Shown piece by piece: positions 28,468 to 39,495 of a stretch of 64,000 bases of DNA (positions within the stretch are counted from its first letter, which is position 1; each line of letters begins with the position of its first letter). The translations under genes and the position numbers were made by a program. This stretch comes from Vanessa cardui (taxonomy: Eukaryota > Arthropoda > Insecta > Lepidoptera > Nymphalidae): positions 4,650,001 to 4,714,000 of the forward strand of contig NC_061147.1 of NCBI RefSeq assembly GCF_905220365.1, read 5' to 3'. The notes under the pieces were generated by a model, which did not search any database, was not told the DNA's origin, and saw only the letters and a program-made list of their open reading frames with translations.

Positions 28468-28652
28468 TTGAGAAGAAAGGCAGGAGCATATTCCACCACG
28501 CTTTTGGTGATATCACATGTGCAGAATCATTTTAGGCCCATGCAGTTTTCCTTCCGAGCAATCCTGGATCTGAATCCGCAATCATCCAAACAATGAACCC
28601 ACAACATTTGATTAAAATTCGAGTGTTCCAGTCACTGGGCCATCTCGGCTCA
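28468..28652 (-). mobile_element. tRNA-derived SINE (family A), heavily decayed
   Basis: GAGCATATTCCACCACGCTT near the left and TCCAGTCACTGGGCCATCTC at the right mark the two ends. Confidence 0.6.
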
Positions 28653-29989
28653 CAGCTTGATATTTATTAAACTTATAAATAATTGTTCTATTATATTTTT
28701 GAAGCAAAAACTTCGAACTCACAATCTTAATTAGTGGTTCGAAATCATTCATGAATATTCCGAGCCGTATTTCACGCCTTCCGAAAACGAAACAAAAACG
28801 CTCATAACATGTTAAATACATAACACATTTATATTATGTAAACAAGATGTGTCCTCGAATGAATCACATATAAGATATGAGTCATTCGTTCTTATAATAG
28901 TGTAATTTTTATAAGACTATGAGGAATAACCGCATACTTCGTTGTAAATGGAACGGGAATTGTGTTTGTCCCTATTTGGGCTTATTTGGTTTGGTATTTC
29001 CTGTGTGTTGACAATTACTGGTCTAGTATTAGAATGTTGAATAAATTAGTAATTTATTATTTGTATTAATATACATTAAATGGTCACGTAGCTACCATAC
29101 AATATGAAGATACTGCATGGTTGATTCGTTATTTGTTAGAAAGAGAACAAATGTCAAGAAGACAAGTATGAGAGAGAGATAGAAAGATTTTTAATAAGTA
29201 CCTCAAAGAGAAGCCGGCAGTTGTCTTAAAAAGTTGGAATTTTCTTTTTTATTATTTAATTGAGTGCATCAAATAGAGTATTCGTTAATTACGTCTACTG
29301 TACCTGTAACGAATAAAAAGCAATTTTTTAGTCGATCTAGCTTAATGTATTTCTTGAATAATATTCAAGTTTGATAGATCGCCATCATTTTATCTAGATT
29401 TTAAAACAATGCCAACATCAAGCAACTTCGTCGAGACTTCATATGAAGCTCTTCCAGTTACTCAGCAACCTAGCACTACCTACTTTTTTGTCGTATTCCA
29501 GTTTAAACCAGTATAAGCTAGATTCATTATTTATAAGCTTAAGAAATTTTAGATCCTATTGTAGGCATTATAACATCATATTATAGTTTACACCTTTATA
29601 GCTCCAATCGAAAAGTAAATTTAATTTTGCAAAGATAGCTAAAAATCTACCAAAAATAAATAAAACTTTTAACATAACAAATTTTGGCCCGCGGCTTTGC
29701 TCATGTTTAGGGGGTCGGTGTGCTTGTCCTTGATATCCTTCTTTCAAGTATCCTTTTTTTTTCAAGCAAATTCCATCAAGTCCAGTGGCTTGGACTTGAA
29801 AAAGTAACAGTGAGACAGAAATACATATTAGTATAGATTAAGTAAACCAAGCAATGTTATAGGTAAATAATACTTATTACAGAATCAGGAAGATTACCTT
29901 ATATGGTCAGAATTAAGTTACTTAAGTGTTATTAGTAATGAGTGATTTGTAAGTGCATGTTACGTTCTCGTGCCCTTATGATCTCTGTA

Positions 29990-30345
29990 CGCAGCTGCCA
30001 CTGGACTCCTGGTGCTTTGTTCGTGAGGGCTTAATCATGCGAAAATTGCGTCGTACTTAGCCTCTATTAACAAACTTCAAAGAGAAGCGTTTGCTTGTGT
30101 AAAACACGATGGCACGGTAAATACGACATGACTGGATGAGCTCAGGCGCAAAACCAACGGGTTTACTTGCTTTTCGAGCCACGAGAGTGTGAACTGCCAA
30201 TATCCAAACACATGGAAGCTAATGCGAATCTCGACACCAAATTTTAGTGTTTTATAGGTCCGATCCGTATTTTCCTTAGCACCGCTAGATTTTACTTGGT
30301 GGCTGGTTGGTGGAGTTCTTGATAGACGGGCTAGCACAAAGTTCA
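29990..30345 (-). mobile_element. Diverged Lepidoptera repeat block
   Basis: GAGCTCAGGCGCAAAACCAA, TTGCTTTTCGAGCCACGAGA and the following stretch resemble a repeat I know from other Lepidoptera (GGCTTTACGTGCTTTCCGAG...). The 86-codon minus ORF here is probably incidental. Confidence 0.45.
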
Positions 30346-30429
30346 GGAAGGTAGAACCCGTACATAAGATATTCTAAATAAAAACTACCAACACAGCTGT
30401 GTTTCTTTTTGGAGAGTTAGCGCAAGTGG

Positions 30430-30545
30430 TGATGCGTTGGCGTTGTAAAAAATGATTAATATTTCTTATAGTGCCTCTACTATGGTGGTGCTGCTCTCGG
30501 TGGTGCTCCTCATGGTAATCAGGACCATTTACTTATATAAAAAAA
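30430..30545 (+). mobile_element. Family-B 3' fragment
   Basis: GATTAATATTTCTTATAG.GCC, ATGGTAATCAGGACCATTTA and an A-run match the last third of family B. Confidence 0.45.
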
Positions 30546-30565
30546 GATCTGCGTTATAAATCACT

Positions 30566-31155
30566 AAATTAACATTCAATCAAACCGTATCAGTAATAAT
30601 TACAACAAACATTAATAAATTAGAAGTAAAATCCATAACAACACAATATAACTAAATATACATGGTAAACGAACATGTTGTCTATCTGATATTGACCTTA
30701 AAAGCTCAACGGTCTACGTCCGGCGGTTTTAATAGGTCAGCGTACTTTTAAATTACACTGATATCGGACGAAGGTTATCGTGGCTCCAATTATGGCAATG
30801 ATAATGTTAATCTGTATGTTAGTTATTATCTTAGTACAGTTTAAATATAATACATTTATTAATTTACTTGGTGGTAGGGCTTTGTGCAAATCCGTCTGGG
30901 TAGGTACCACCCCCTCATCAGTTATTCTACCGCCAAATAACAATACTCAGTATTGTTGTGTCCCGGTTTGAAGGGTGAGTGAGCCAGTGTAACTACAGGT
31001 ACAAAGGACATAACATCTTAGTTCCCAAGGTTGGTGGCACATTGACGATGTAAGGAATAGTTAATATTTCTTACAGCGTCATTGTCTACGGGTGATGGTG
31101 ACCACTTACCATCAGGTGGCCCATATGCTCGTCCGCCAATCTAAGCCATAAATAT
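30566..31155 (+). mobile_element. Compound repeat ending in a family-B element (copy 1)
   Basis: From 30566 to about 30866 there is a unique-looking block that also occurs, reverse-complemented, at 53072-53343. It is followed by a full family-B element (30868-31155). The B element runs from GGTGGTAGGGCTTTGTGCAA to CGTCCGCCAATCTAAGCCAT and a short A-rich tail. The shared junction means the two parts were copied as one unit. Confidence 0.82.
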
Positions 31156-31225
31156 AATACAGTATTCATTAATCATTCATTGAATGATGAACTTGGGCAT
31201 GTTCATAGTTTTATTTACATTTAAG

Positions 31226-31325
31226 GGTAACCGAGATATACCAGTGGTTAGGATGCGTGCATCTTAACTGATGATTGTGCGTTCAACAAAGCAAGCACTA
31301 CTGAATATTCTTGTACTTAATTTAT
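31226..31325 (+). mobile_element. Head of a family-A SINE, tail possibly at 31703-31772
   Basis: The A-box region CCAGTGGTTAGGATGCGTGC and a broken B box (CGTTCAACAAAGCAAGC) are visible. A matching tail (CATCGTGGTGGAATAACG, TATGCAGGCTGTTAC) appears about 380 bp later, split by the repeat at 31340-31640. This suggests a nested insertion. Confidence 0.6.
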
Positions 31326-31339
31326 TGAAAATAAATAAG

Positions 31340-31640
31340 TATAATCTATAAATATTGGAGTGCCTGTTTGTAATATTGAAATAACCTCTTCTTACTAAAC
31401 GCTTATGTATATATACACGGTACATGTACCAAATGATATTCTTTACATAATCTGTCGCTCTGTTTGTCGGTCTGTTTGTACCGGTTATTCTCTACGCCTG
31501 AACCGTTTTTAATGGGACTATCAGGCAGATAGCTGACGTAATAAGGAGTAACGTAGTCTACATCAATAACTTTTTTGTTAAATTCAAACGCGCACGCAGG
31601 CGTAGCTATTTTATAAATATAATTACATATTTAAATATTA
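31340..31640 (+). repeat. Interspersed repeat family E
   Basis: This is a second copy of the 28060-28310 repeat, apparently inserted in a family-A SINE. A weaker relative is at 13905-14080. Confidence 0.6.
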
Positions 31641-32158
31641 ACATTATAATTCATTTCGTACCTACTCGATGATGAAGGGAATTATAGTAAAATTGCATGT
31701 GTGAAGCATCGTGGTGGAATAACGCCAAACTGTGTCCTCGAAGAGCCCTTAGCACAGTAGTGGTAAATATGCAGGCTGTTACTTTAAAGGAATAAATAGC
31801 ATTTTAGTATTTTAATGAATGTTCTGTAACCACGCCTTGTTCATGAGTACCTGTCATGTGGTCGATGAGTTATGCGGGCACATACAATTAGACATGTGTA
31901 TTTTAGTATTATCCTTGACACATTTTTTATAATTACAAATGAAAAGGTTTCATAGATATTTAAGATTATTACTTAATATTTAAATTATTTCTCTTTTTCC
32001 ACTGATCTAATCGTTGCCCTAATATAAACTTTAAATATACACGTAAGTATTTGTAAAAATCGAATGTATCGATTAAATTAAATAATATTAGTTAAGTTGT
32101 CGGTCTCGTATTCGTACGGTAATATTTTATATTGATTTTTAGTAAAAAATATCTTTTA

Positions 32159-32394
32159 GGCGCTCTACACTCTCGCGAGAATGTCGGCAAGAATCTCCCT
32201 CGAGAACTTGTTCTGGGTACACACTCACAAGGTTCTCATTACAGCGTTCTAGGCTCCTTTGTCGCGCGCCAAAAAACCGGCAAAAATCGGAGAACAAGAC
32301 GAGAACCATGCGAGAACCGCGAATCGGTTCCACATTCATGTTTCTCATGTATTTCTCACGTTCTCGCGAGATTCGCGCGAGAGTGTAGAGCGCC
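32159..32394 (+). mobile_element. 236-bp GC-rich inverted-repeat miniature element
   Basis: The perfect 19-bp terminal inverted repeat GGCGCTCTACACTCTCGCG is visible at both ends. Inside are many copies of GAGAAC or GTTCTC in both orientations and a few TCTCGCGAGA palindromes. It has about 90 open codons on both strands, but these reflect its GC content, not a gene. No clear target duplication is seen. A family-B element follows directly. Confidence 0.82.
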
Positions 32395-32421
32395 CATTTG
32401 ATTGCAACCAATGAAATATAA

Positions 32422-32757
32422 CCATTCCTTATATCGCCAATGCGCCACCAACCTCAGGAACTGGCGTTGAAAGATCCTCGTTGGCGGACGAGCATATGGG
32501 CCACCTGAGGGTAAGTGTTCACCATCACCCATGGACAATGACGCTGTAAGAAATATTAACTATTCCTTACATCGCCAATGCGCCACCTACCTCAGGAACT
32601 TAGATGTTATGTCCCTTGTGCCTGTAGTTACAAGAGCGCACTCATCCTACGAACTGGAACACAACAACACTGAGTTCTGTTGTTTGGCGGTAGAATATCT
32701 GTTGAGTGGGCGATAAGTACATAGACGAGCTTGCACAGAGCTCTACCACCAAGTAAA
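32422..32757 (-). mobile_element. Family-B elements, fragment plus full copy
   Basis: A 60-bp fragment (32422-32482) precedes a full copy (32484-32757) that runs GGCGGACGAGCATATGGGCC...AGCTCTACCACCAAGTAAAC. They form a cluster with the 236-bp inverted-repeat element to the left. Confidence 0.75.
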
Positions 32758-32844
32758 CTCATAGCGATTTGGAATGAAATGAGTGAGGACTTCACTTAAA
32801 TACACGTAAAAGAATAATACATATAAATATAATATTTATTTACA

Positions 32845-33050
32845 GGCTGTTAATGTATAACAGCCTGTAAATTTCGCATTGCTTATTCCACCACGCTGCT
32901 CCAATGCGGGTTGGTGGATACTCATGTAAAATTTCTTTAAAATTAGTAACATGCAGGTTTATCCACGATGATTTTCTTTACCGCCAAGCACGAGATGAAA
33001 ATATATAAATACAATAATATCAAATAATTACATCAGTAGGGCTTGTATGA
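32845..33050 (-). mobile_element. tRNA-derived SINE (family A), truncated
   Basis: AACAGCCTGTAAATTTCGCA, CCAATGCGGGTTGGTGGATA and CGCCAAGCACGAGATGAAAA are present. The tRNA-like head is lost. Confidence 0.7.
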
Positions 33051-33401
33051 ATGTATAAATATAATATATTTACCTATTAATTACTTTAAAGCAGCAAAGT
33101 TATATATAAATTAACGCCTACTTAAAGTGCTTAACGATGCTGCATTCGTTATTCAGTTATGCAACGTTATACACGTTAATGTAACAAGTGTATGTTGTGT
33201 GTCTGTTTAACTAGTTACAAATGGTCGACCTTGTTACCATATTTTGAAGCAAACGGAGCGTGGATTCTTTGGAAAAACGTTCGTCACATGCTATCGTACA
33301 ATTTTTATAAAGAAATATAAACATATTCATTTATTGTATCTATTCTTAGTTATGATAATAAAATATTTCACTACAATATTCAATGTTATTTATATCCAAA
33401 C

Positions 33402-33595
33402 TACTAGTCGCCCAAGGCTTCAAACGCGTTTTAGGATGTTGGTTGTAATGTGTTAGTCAAAAAGTAGTCTATGTCCTTTTTTGGAGTTCATGTTTGCGTC
33501 ATATCAAATTTCATCAAATTCGGTTCACAGGTTTAGTCTTGAGAGAGCGATAGAAACATAGAATTACTTTCACATGTATAATATTGTTATATATT
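33402..33595 (+). repeat. Interspersed repeat family D
   Basis: ACTAGTCGCCCAAGGCTTCA, ATTTCATCAAATTCGGTTCA and AATTACTTTCACATGTATAA match the family order. Confidence 0.68.
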
Positions 33596-33654
33596 ATACC
33601 TTTGTCCCATTTGAGGTTGAAACACCTGGATTTCATGGAGTGAAAGGAAGGCTG

Positions 33655-33725
33655 TATGTTTTTTGTTCAGATAATAGGAATTGCAATTCGACGGGGTATG
33701 CTGCTAACATTCTTGTTTTGACTAA
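33655..33725 (+). mobile_element. Small relic sharing the IGIAIQRG motif
   Basis: ATAGGAATTGCAATTCGACG with GCTGCTAACATTCTTG matches the motif block at 19420-19460 with a short deletion. Confidence 0.45.
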
Positions 33726-34029
33726 ATTAACTTATTACATATAATCTTTTTTTGCTGACTTTGATTATTCGACTCTCACATACACAAACACATCTTGAAA
33801 ACACGAGAATAACCTTGTTTACTTTATTATATTATAATGTAAAGTGAATGTGTGTTTAAAAAAGTGAACAGATCTATTTGATAATAGATTAAAATTTAAA
33901 TCCAATATTATCTGTCTAGCCGTTCACACAGACATATATTAATAAATGTCATCCAGAACATAATATATCTATGACATGTTGCTCCACTTTGAATAGCCAT
34001 ATTACAAAATATTAAATTAAATATAAGAA

Positions 34030-34290
34030 TCAAAAATAATAATAAATAAATAAATAAATATTGGACAACATCACATACATTACTCTGATCCCAATGTAAG
34101 TAGCTAAAGCACTTGTGTTATGGAAAATCCGAAAAAACGACGGTACCACAAACACCTGAGTGTGTGGCATCCAAGATAAACTAGAAAAGTAATGAACTTT
34201 TACTCTTACTCTTACTTTTACTAAATCGACTCGGTCGGGAACCCGGGACCTCGGAGTGACGTACCCATGAAAACCAGTGTACACATTATG
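34030..34290 (-). mobile_element. Family-C SINE, reverse
   Basis: It has an AATA repeat tail at the left, then ATTACTCTGATCCCAATGTA and GTACCACAAACACC. At the head end it has GGGAACCCGGGACCTC. A simple TTACTCT run has grown inside it. Confidence 0.75.
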
Positions 34291-34294
34291 AGGT

Positions 34295-36700
34295 CTTCAA
34301 AATTTATTCGCACCTGTAGGAATCACACGTCCATAGACAATGTACGATTACTACACGTGTAACAGAGGTGAAATAACTACTATTAAATGTTATTAAGGCT
34401 ATAACGAGCAAAGACTACCATCATTAGCGTAGCTTGGCTGGCCATGATACAGAGTAATAATATAGTTCTCCAGTTTTGTAAAATAACTCTTGTCTCCATA
34501 CAACTATTTTTTTTGACGTATAATACGTATTGTAGTTAACATGCTCTATACTATGATGCCCAATGTTTAAATGTCGCCCTAGCTATCCATATATAGCTAT
34601 AAATCATACGCAGTATCAACAAGATTTACGTGTTATCCAAGGCACGGAAGTTAAAATACTACGAATAATGATAATCTTCCAACAGCTAAACCCATTCAAA
34701 TTAAATTTTATAGGTTAAACAATAACGTTTATTACTACCGTCACTTCCCTGTTTGACACACGGAGCTTCATTAGAAATAGCTTATTTAGAAAATATATTA
34801 TTCATTGAGCGTATCGTATTCTAAAGCAAAAAAATGGATTCGGAGATGGCATTTGTCTGAAAATCAGACGATTATACGAGAAATTGTAATTTTTCCACCT
34901 TATAAATAATCTTCTATAAACCTCAAGAATACTAGTTAGTAAGAGTCACAAAATCATTTCTGACAAGTGTTTTTAAAATGCATTTATAAGTAAGTAACCA
35001 TATCTTAATTTCAATTATACGCTGTTGGATGCACGAATTGTTTATATACCCAAATCGGTCATCAGCATCATAATCAATACTATAACTAACGTCATGATTG
35101 TATAACTCACAATTGATCGTACATTGATGATTAAATCACGTTACGCTGTTATATTATTAAATAAACATGTTATTGTTCAATTGTCACTCAGAATCAATGG
35201 ATTTTTTTTATTACGTCTTCTTATATGAATGTTTGGATACACGAATGTTATAGATAAATTCTCGAATATTCTGTACATTAAAGTTTTGAGTGTTTAGGTT
35301 ATGTAAGGTTTTATATTTTTGGTAATCCAGGTCGCTTAGCTTTGTGATAGCTTGTGGATAGATCCTGATCACAAGTTTAATATATAAAAGATTAAATTAG
35401 CAGTTATTATTGGTTTAGTACAATTTTTATTGCTTATAAAATGTGTAAAAAAAGGTTTTATTTAGATTAATGAAAAAAAAAAAAACTTATTATCTTGGTG
35501 TGTGTCTTGATACTCTCCAAGAATAAAACTATTTAACTAGTGTGCGTTAACTTCCTGGCAAACTGTTGGGTCATATTTTTTTCGATGTTTTCTTAGCATT
35601 GGCGATACATTGAGACATATAAATAATCCAAGATTTTAAAATGTTTTCCTCCTCAATGTGATGTTTTCCTGCAACGCCGAACACGAGATGAATTATAAAC
35701 ATAAGAACAAGATTAATCACGGCAATTTTAAAAACACCAATGTCAAATTTGCAATCAATATTATTAAAGAAAAAACTAGAAACGTCAGTATAGCTAACCT
35801 ATCTAACCAGTGGCTCACTTGGCTCAATATAAATATATATATAGCAACTTATGACATAAGTATATGCCGTGTAATGTGGAATAGTACTAATTTTGGACGT
35901 AAATGTACCCAAAAGTAGGCGATCGCGAAATATATCGACCAATCATTGCTTATTACACGAACAAATGCGGTATTCTTGGATCTGCAGTACAGCCGTTCTA
36001 TCCATATGTTGTATAAGACTCCCTTTTCAAAGGTCATTAACTTGTGTGATTTTTTTTATAATGCTAATTTTGTCAATGATCACCATTTATCCGTATTGCC
36101 TCATCAGTATTTTAAGTTAAAAAATAAAATATAATAATATGATTGTTTGCAATAAAACATTGAACACGCAACAATAGTCGTTTGCATGCAAACATAAATA
36201 TAGTTTCCGAATATAGTGAAGTTTCCTTGATAAAAACGCTTAATGGCGCCAAAATAAAACTGCATCAGCGTTCTCATTACCATAAATATTAACAAGACTT
36301 GAACAAATACGGTATGACAAGGTCCGAAATGTTCCTTTCGATTTATATTCAGTCACGGCTAATATTTTTATTAATATATACCCGTTCTACAACGACTTCC
36401 GATTATATTGAAAGATAAACATACGGTTTTTTTTTTGTCTAGGAATCTCTGCAAAATTACGTCGAATTTCATTGAAATTGGTTTACCAAGGTTTCAACAA
36501 TAGGATAAAGGTTTTACTTGAAATTTCAATAGTGAACTCAATATATAGTAAATTTTTAGTCGTATTACTAATATTATAAAAGTGAAATTTCTTGTATTTG
36601 AGCGTCAGAACGATTACAATCTTATTGATCCAGTGACGTATGAGACTGCAGAAGTTTCAAAGTGCTTGTGAGAATATTTCATCGAGGTACCTTTCATATA
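34295..36700. other. AT-rich noncoding DNA
   Basis: It holds one SINE fragment at 35645-35735. Overlapping ORFs at 35658-36295 on both strands show no coding bias. Confidence 0.45.
35645..35735 (-). mobile_element. Family-A SINE fragment
   Basis: TGATGTTTTCCTGCAACGCC followed by GAACACGAGATGAATTATAA matches the SINE mid-body. Confidence 0.5.
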
Positions 36701-36702
36701 AA

Positions 36703-36880
36703 ACTATAAGTAGTTGTCCGTGGTTTCTCTCGCGTTTTACGGTTGTTTATCGGATATTATAGCAGACATGAAAAATAGCCTATGTTCTTCCTTCGATTTC
36801 AAGTTTCATACTAAATTTTACAGATTCGCTTCAGCGGTTCTTGAAACAGAAGTTACTTTCACATCTTTTATACAACAGAT
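36703..36880 (+). repeat. Interspersed repeat family D
   Basis: GTTGTCCGTGGTTTCTCTCG, GTTTTACGG, ATAGCCTATGTTCTTCCTTC and AGTTACTTTCACATCTTT match the 37545 copy. An ORF here is incidental. Confidence 0.65.
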
Positions 36881-37544
36881 TCAATTACATATTTATAATT
36901 CATTATGCTATTAATAAATCAATTATTTAAACATTATTCCTTACAATTTTATGCAATTATACGCGAATAATATCGAAGGTAAACATTTAACTGTAAATGT
37001 ATTTATTTATACAACGAAAGATTTATTGACACTGCTGTCAAGTCAGCTGTTTGCTTAATTAAGTAAATGAACTGTAGTTGGTCCAATTCTATTGTAGATA
37101 ATTCTAGGAATAAAAATTAATTACTTAGTTAATGTGTTATTTGCGTTGGTACGTATCAATATTTATTTTTAGATATATAAGCGCTATTGCATCGTATAAT
37201 GTATTTTTTAAAAAGTGAATATCTCCTAGAATTGATCATGCTTTGCGGTTTTCCACAATAGAACAGTTTTATTATTGTTATTATGTTTATTTATTTTATT
37301 TTGGATTCGAAATAAGATTTCTACATTAATTATTTTAATCATGTTCATAATACCCAAGATTTTACCTTAGTTCATTTTTTTACCGCTTTTTGCGTCTGTG
37401 TCTAATCTTGCAGTTTAAGAACACTCACAGAAGCGATGTCAAATAAATGTAATTTACAAATGATATTGATATTTACAGTTGATATTGATATTGAAACTTA
37501 TTCTCTAAATAGAAATTTAAACTATTTTTTTCTTATTCTATATG

Positions 37545-37738
37545 CCTACTCGTAGTCGTCCGTGGCTTCGCTCGCGTTTTAGGGTCTTGATTGTCATGTT
37601 AGGCAAAAATGTTAGGCTACATTTCATACATACATACATGTCCTTCGTCCCAAATTTCATCAAATTCGGTTCAGCGGTTTAGTCGTGAAAGAGCGACCGA
37701 TAGACACATTTACTTCCACATTTATAATATTAATTTAG
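37545..37738 (+). repeat. Interspersed repeat family D, best copy
   Basis: GTCCGTGGCTTCGCTCGCGT, CAAATTTCATCAAATTCGGT, TCAGCGGTTTAGTCGTGAAA and GAGCGACCGATAGACA occur in a fixed order, ending in TATAATATTA. Other copies are at 17592-17758, 20190-20362, 33402-33595 and 36703-36880. Confidence 0.7.
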
Positions 37739-38447
37739 GTTAGAATTTTGTGCGACATTTGACAATACCGAAGTATAACGTCGCTATTAACATTAAAGGT
37801 AATATGGTATAATATTCAGTATGTTAATGTCAAAAGGTCAATGACATGGCAAAGGCTGTTCATATAATATAACGGCTATGTATATAGTTCAAATATGTTG
37901 TAGTATAAGCTCCCAAGAGATACTTCGGATGGAGGGTCCTTACATAGCAAATAGATTTTTTACGAGTTATTACACTTTTATGTATCATTGCGGTTTGTAT
38001 GAAAGGTAATCCATTAAATAAATATTGGAATGTTCCCATCTCTTTCTTTTATATGAGGTTAAAAAGGATAGCACTGCATAATACTATGTGTTTCTTATAT
38101 AGATATTAAAAATGACGAAGTTAACTCCGTTTTATTATTTTTATTGAATCGTTTTTTTTTTTAATAATACTTTTCGCATTTAAGGAAAGACTTACTGTAT
38201 AAAGTTGATGGTTTCTTATGAACTTATAGGAATTCCACGAAATCCAATCTTCATATAACTTTATCGATTTACGAATCGCACGCTATCGAGACCCAGGGGC
38301 ACGATATTATCATATTAGTGGTTTAAGTCTTCATACTTTCATAATTAATAAATATAATAGACTATATATGTAAACCTGTCGCAAAACAGTCTAACTGTTG
38401 GTGAAATTTGAATATTAATTTAATAAGAATTCCAAGAAATTAGACAA

Positions 38448-38555
38448 ACGCACCGCCAAGCACGAGATGAATTATAAACATAAATTGAGCACATGAATAT
38501 TCAGTGGTGCTTGCCTGGGTTTGAACCCGCAATCACTGGGCCATCTCAGCTCATA
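38448..38555 (-). mobile_element. Family-A SINE fragment
   Basis: CCGCCAAGCACGAGATGAAT, GTGGTGCTTGCCTGGGTTTG and CACTGGGCCATCTCAGCTCA are contiguous. The part between the A and B boxes is deleted. Confidence 0.72.
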
Positions 38556-38994
38556 AATAGAATAAGCCTAGACTTCTTCAAAATAAGACCATAACATTCC
38601 ATCTCACCTGATAGAAGTTTAGATGAAGACGAAGGTGGTACACGCCCATCCAAAAGAATCCTGTTCACTGTACTTTTAAAGGCTCCGGAGTTCAACTTAT
38701 TAGGAAAAATAGAAGCGGGCAGGTCCAAATCTTAGCGACTCATAGCAAAAACGAGCTGACAAATCGTTTAATTCGACTTTTGGGTATGTCAAAAATGAAT
38801 GGTTGAAACTCTTGTCTGCGCCTAGTAGCATAGTCTCATAATCACTAGGACAAATATTGGCTTACACTATTAATGTATAAGATTGTCTTTATAGTATTTT
38901 GATGAGCCATTACAAAGTAAAAAGAGTCATGTATTAATCATCATGTAATCCTTGAGGTTGTCTATAATAATAAAACTTACTCCTGTTACTCGAC

Positions 38995-39325
38995 TACATA
39001 GAGTCAGTAACACCTTAGTGGGGCAATGCATACTGTTTTACAATAGGATCCCAGAAAGCGTTCAAAATGCCTCTGTTGCCAAATAAAAAAAAATATTAAG
39101 GAGCACTTGTGTGCAAAAGGTTATTATACAATTTATGAGTTTATAATCGATAGCACTCCTTGGGAATGAAACGATCGCCTCCTGGCTATTTCATTTCATA
39201 TTAAATTGTTTAATATAATATATGAGACAATAAAAAAAAACGCTGAGTTTCTTTCGCCGGTTCTTCTCAGGTCAGGGTATTTTCTTTTCCGAACCGGTGG
39301 TACTGTTTCAATTCTATATTTAATA
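38995..39325 (+). mobile_element. LINE 3' fragment (C-terminus of ORF2 and 3' UTR)
   Basis: Decayed codons read FYNRIPESVQNAS and, after a frameshift, EHLCAKGYYTIYEF then IIDSTPWE and a stop at 39167-39169. This pattern (N-K/R-IPESV...F...L..KGYYTI..F..D...WE) is the end of the reverse-transcriptase ORF of CR1/Jockey-type LINEs in Lepidoptera. The following TTTCGCCGGTTCTTCTCAGG and TTTCCGAACCGGTGGTA are also common repeat sequence. It ends about 85 bp before the fimbrin EF1 exon. Confidence 0.75.
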
Positions 39326-39408
39326 AAGTAGTTTAAGTTTAATATAGACGATAGTGCTTAATAGATTATGTGAGGTCACGTGTTAACAATTAATTTATCT
39401 CATTATAG

Positions 39409-39495
39409 CTCGACACAAGCGGCAACGGCAGCATCGACTTGAAGGAACTCAAAGATGCATTAGACAGCGTCGGATACAAAATACCACACTGGAAG
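39409..39495 (+). CDS. Fim: Fimbrin exon: EF hand 1 calcium loop
   Basis: The exon has 29 codons, phase 0 at both ends, with acceptor ...TTATAG and donor GTGAGT. It starts LDTSGNGSIDLKELKDAL. The loop DTSGNGSIDLKE has acidic or polar ligands at positions 1, 3, 5 and 9, Gly at 6, Ile at 8 and Glu at 12, so it matches a functional EF-hand calcium site. The entering helix must come from the missing upstream exon. Confidence 0.95.

Noticed and set aside
32139..32411. Overlapping 90-codon ORFs on both strands
   Set aside because: They lie in the 236-bp inverted-repeat element. Openness comes from GC-rich palindromic sequence.
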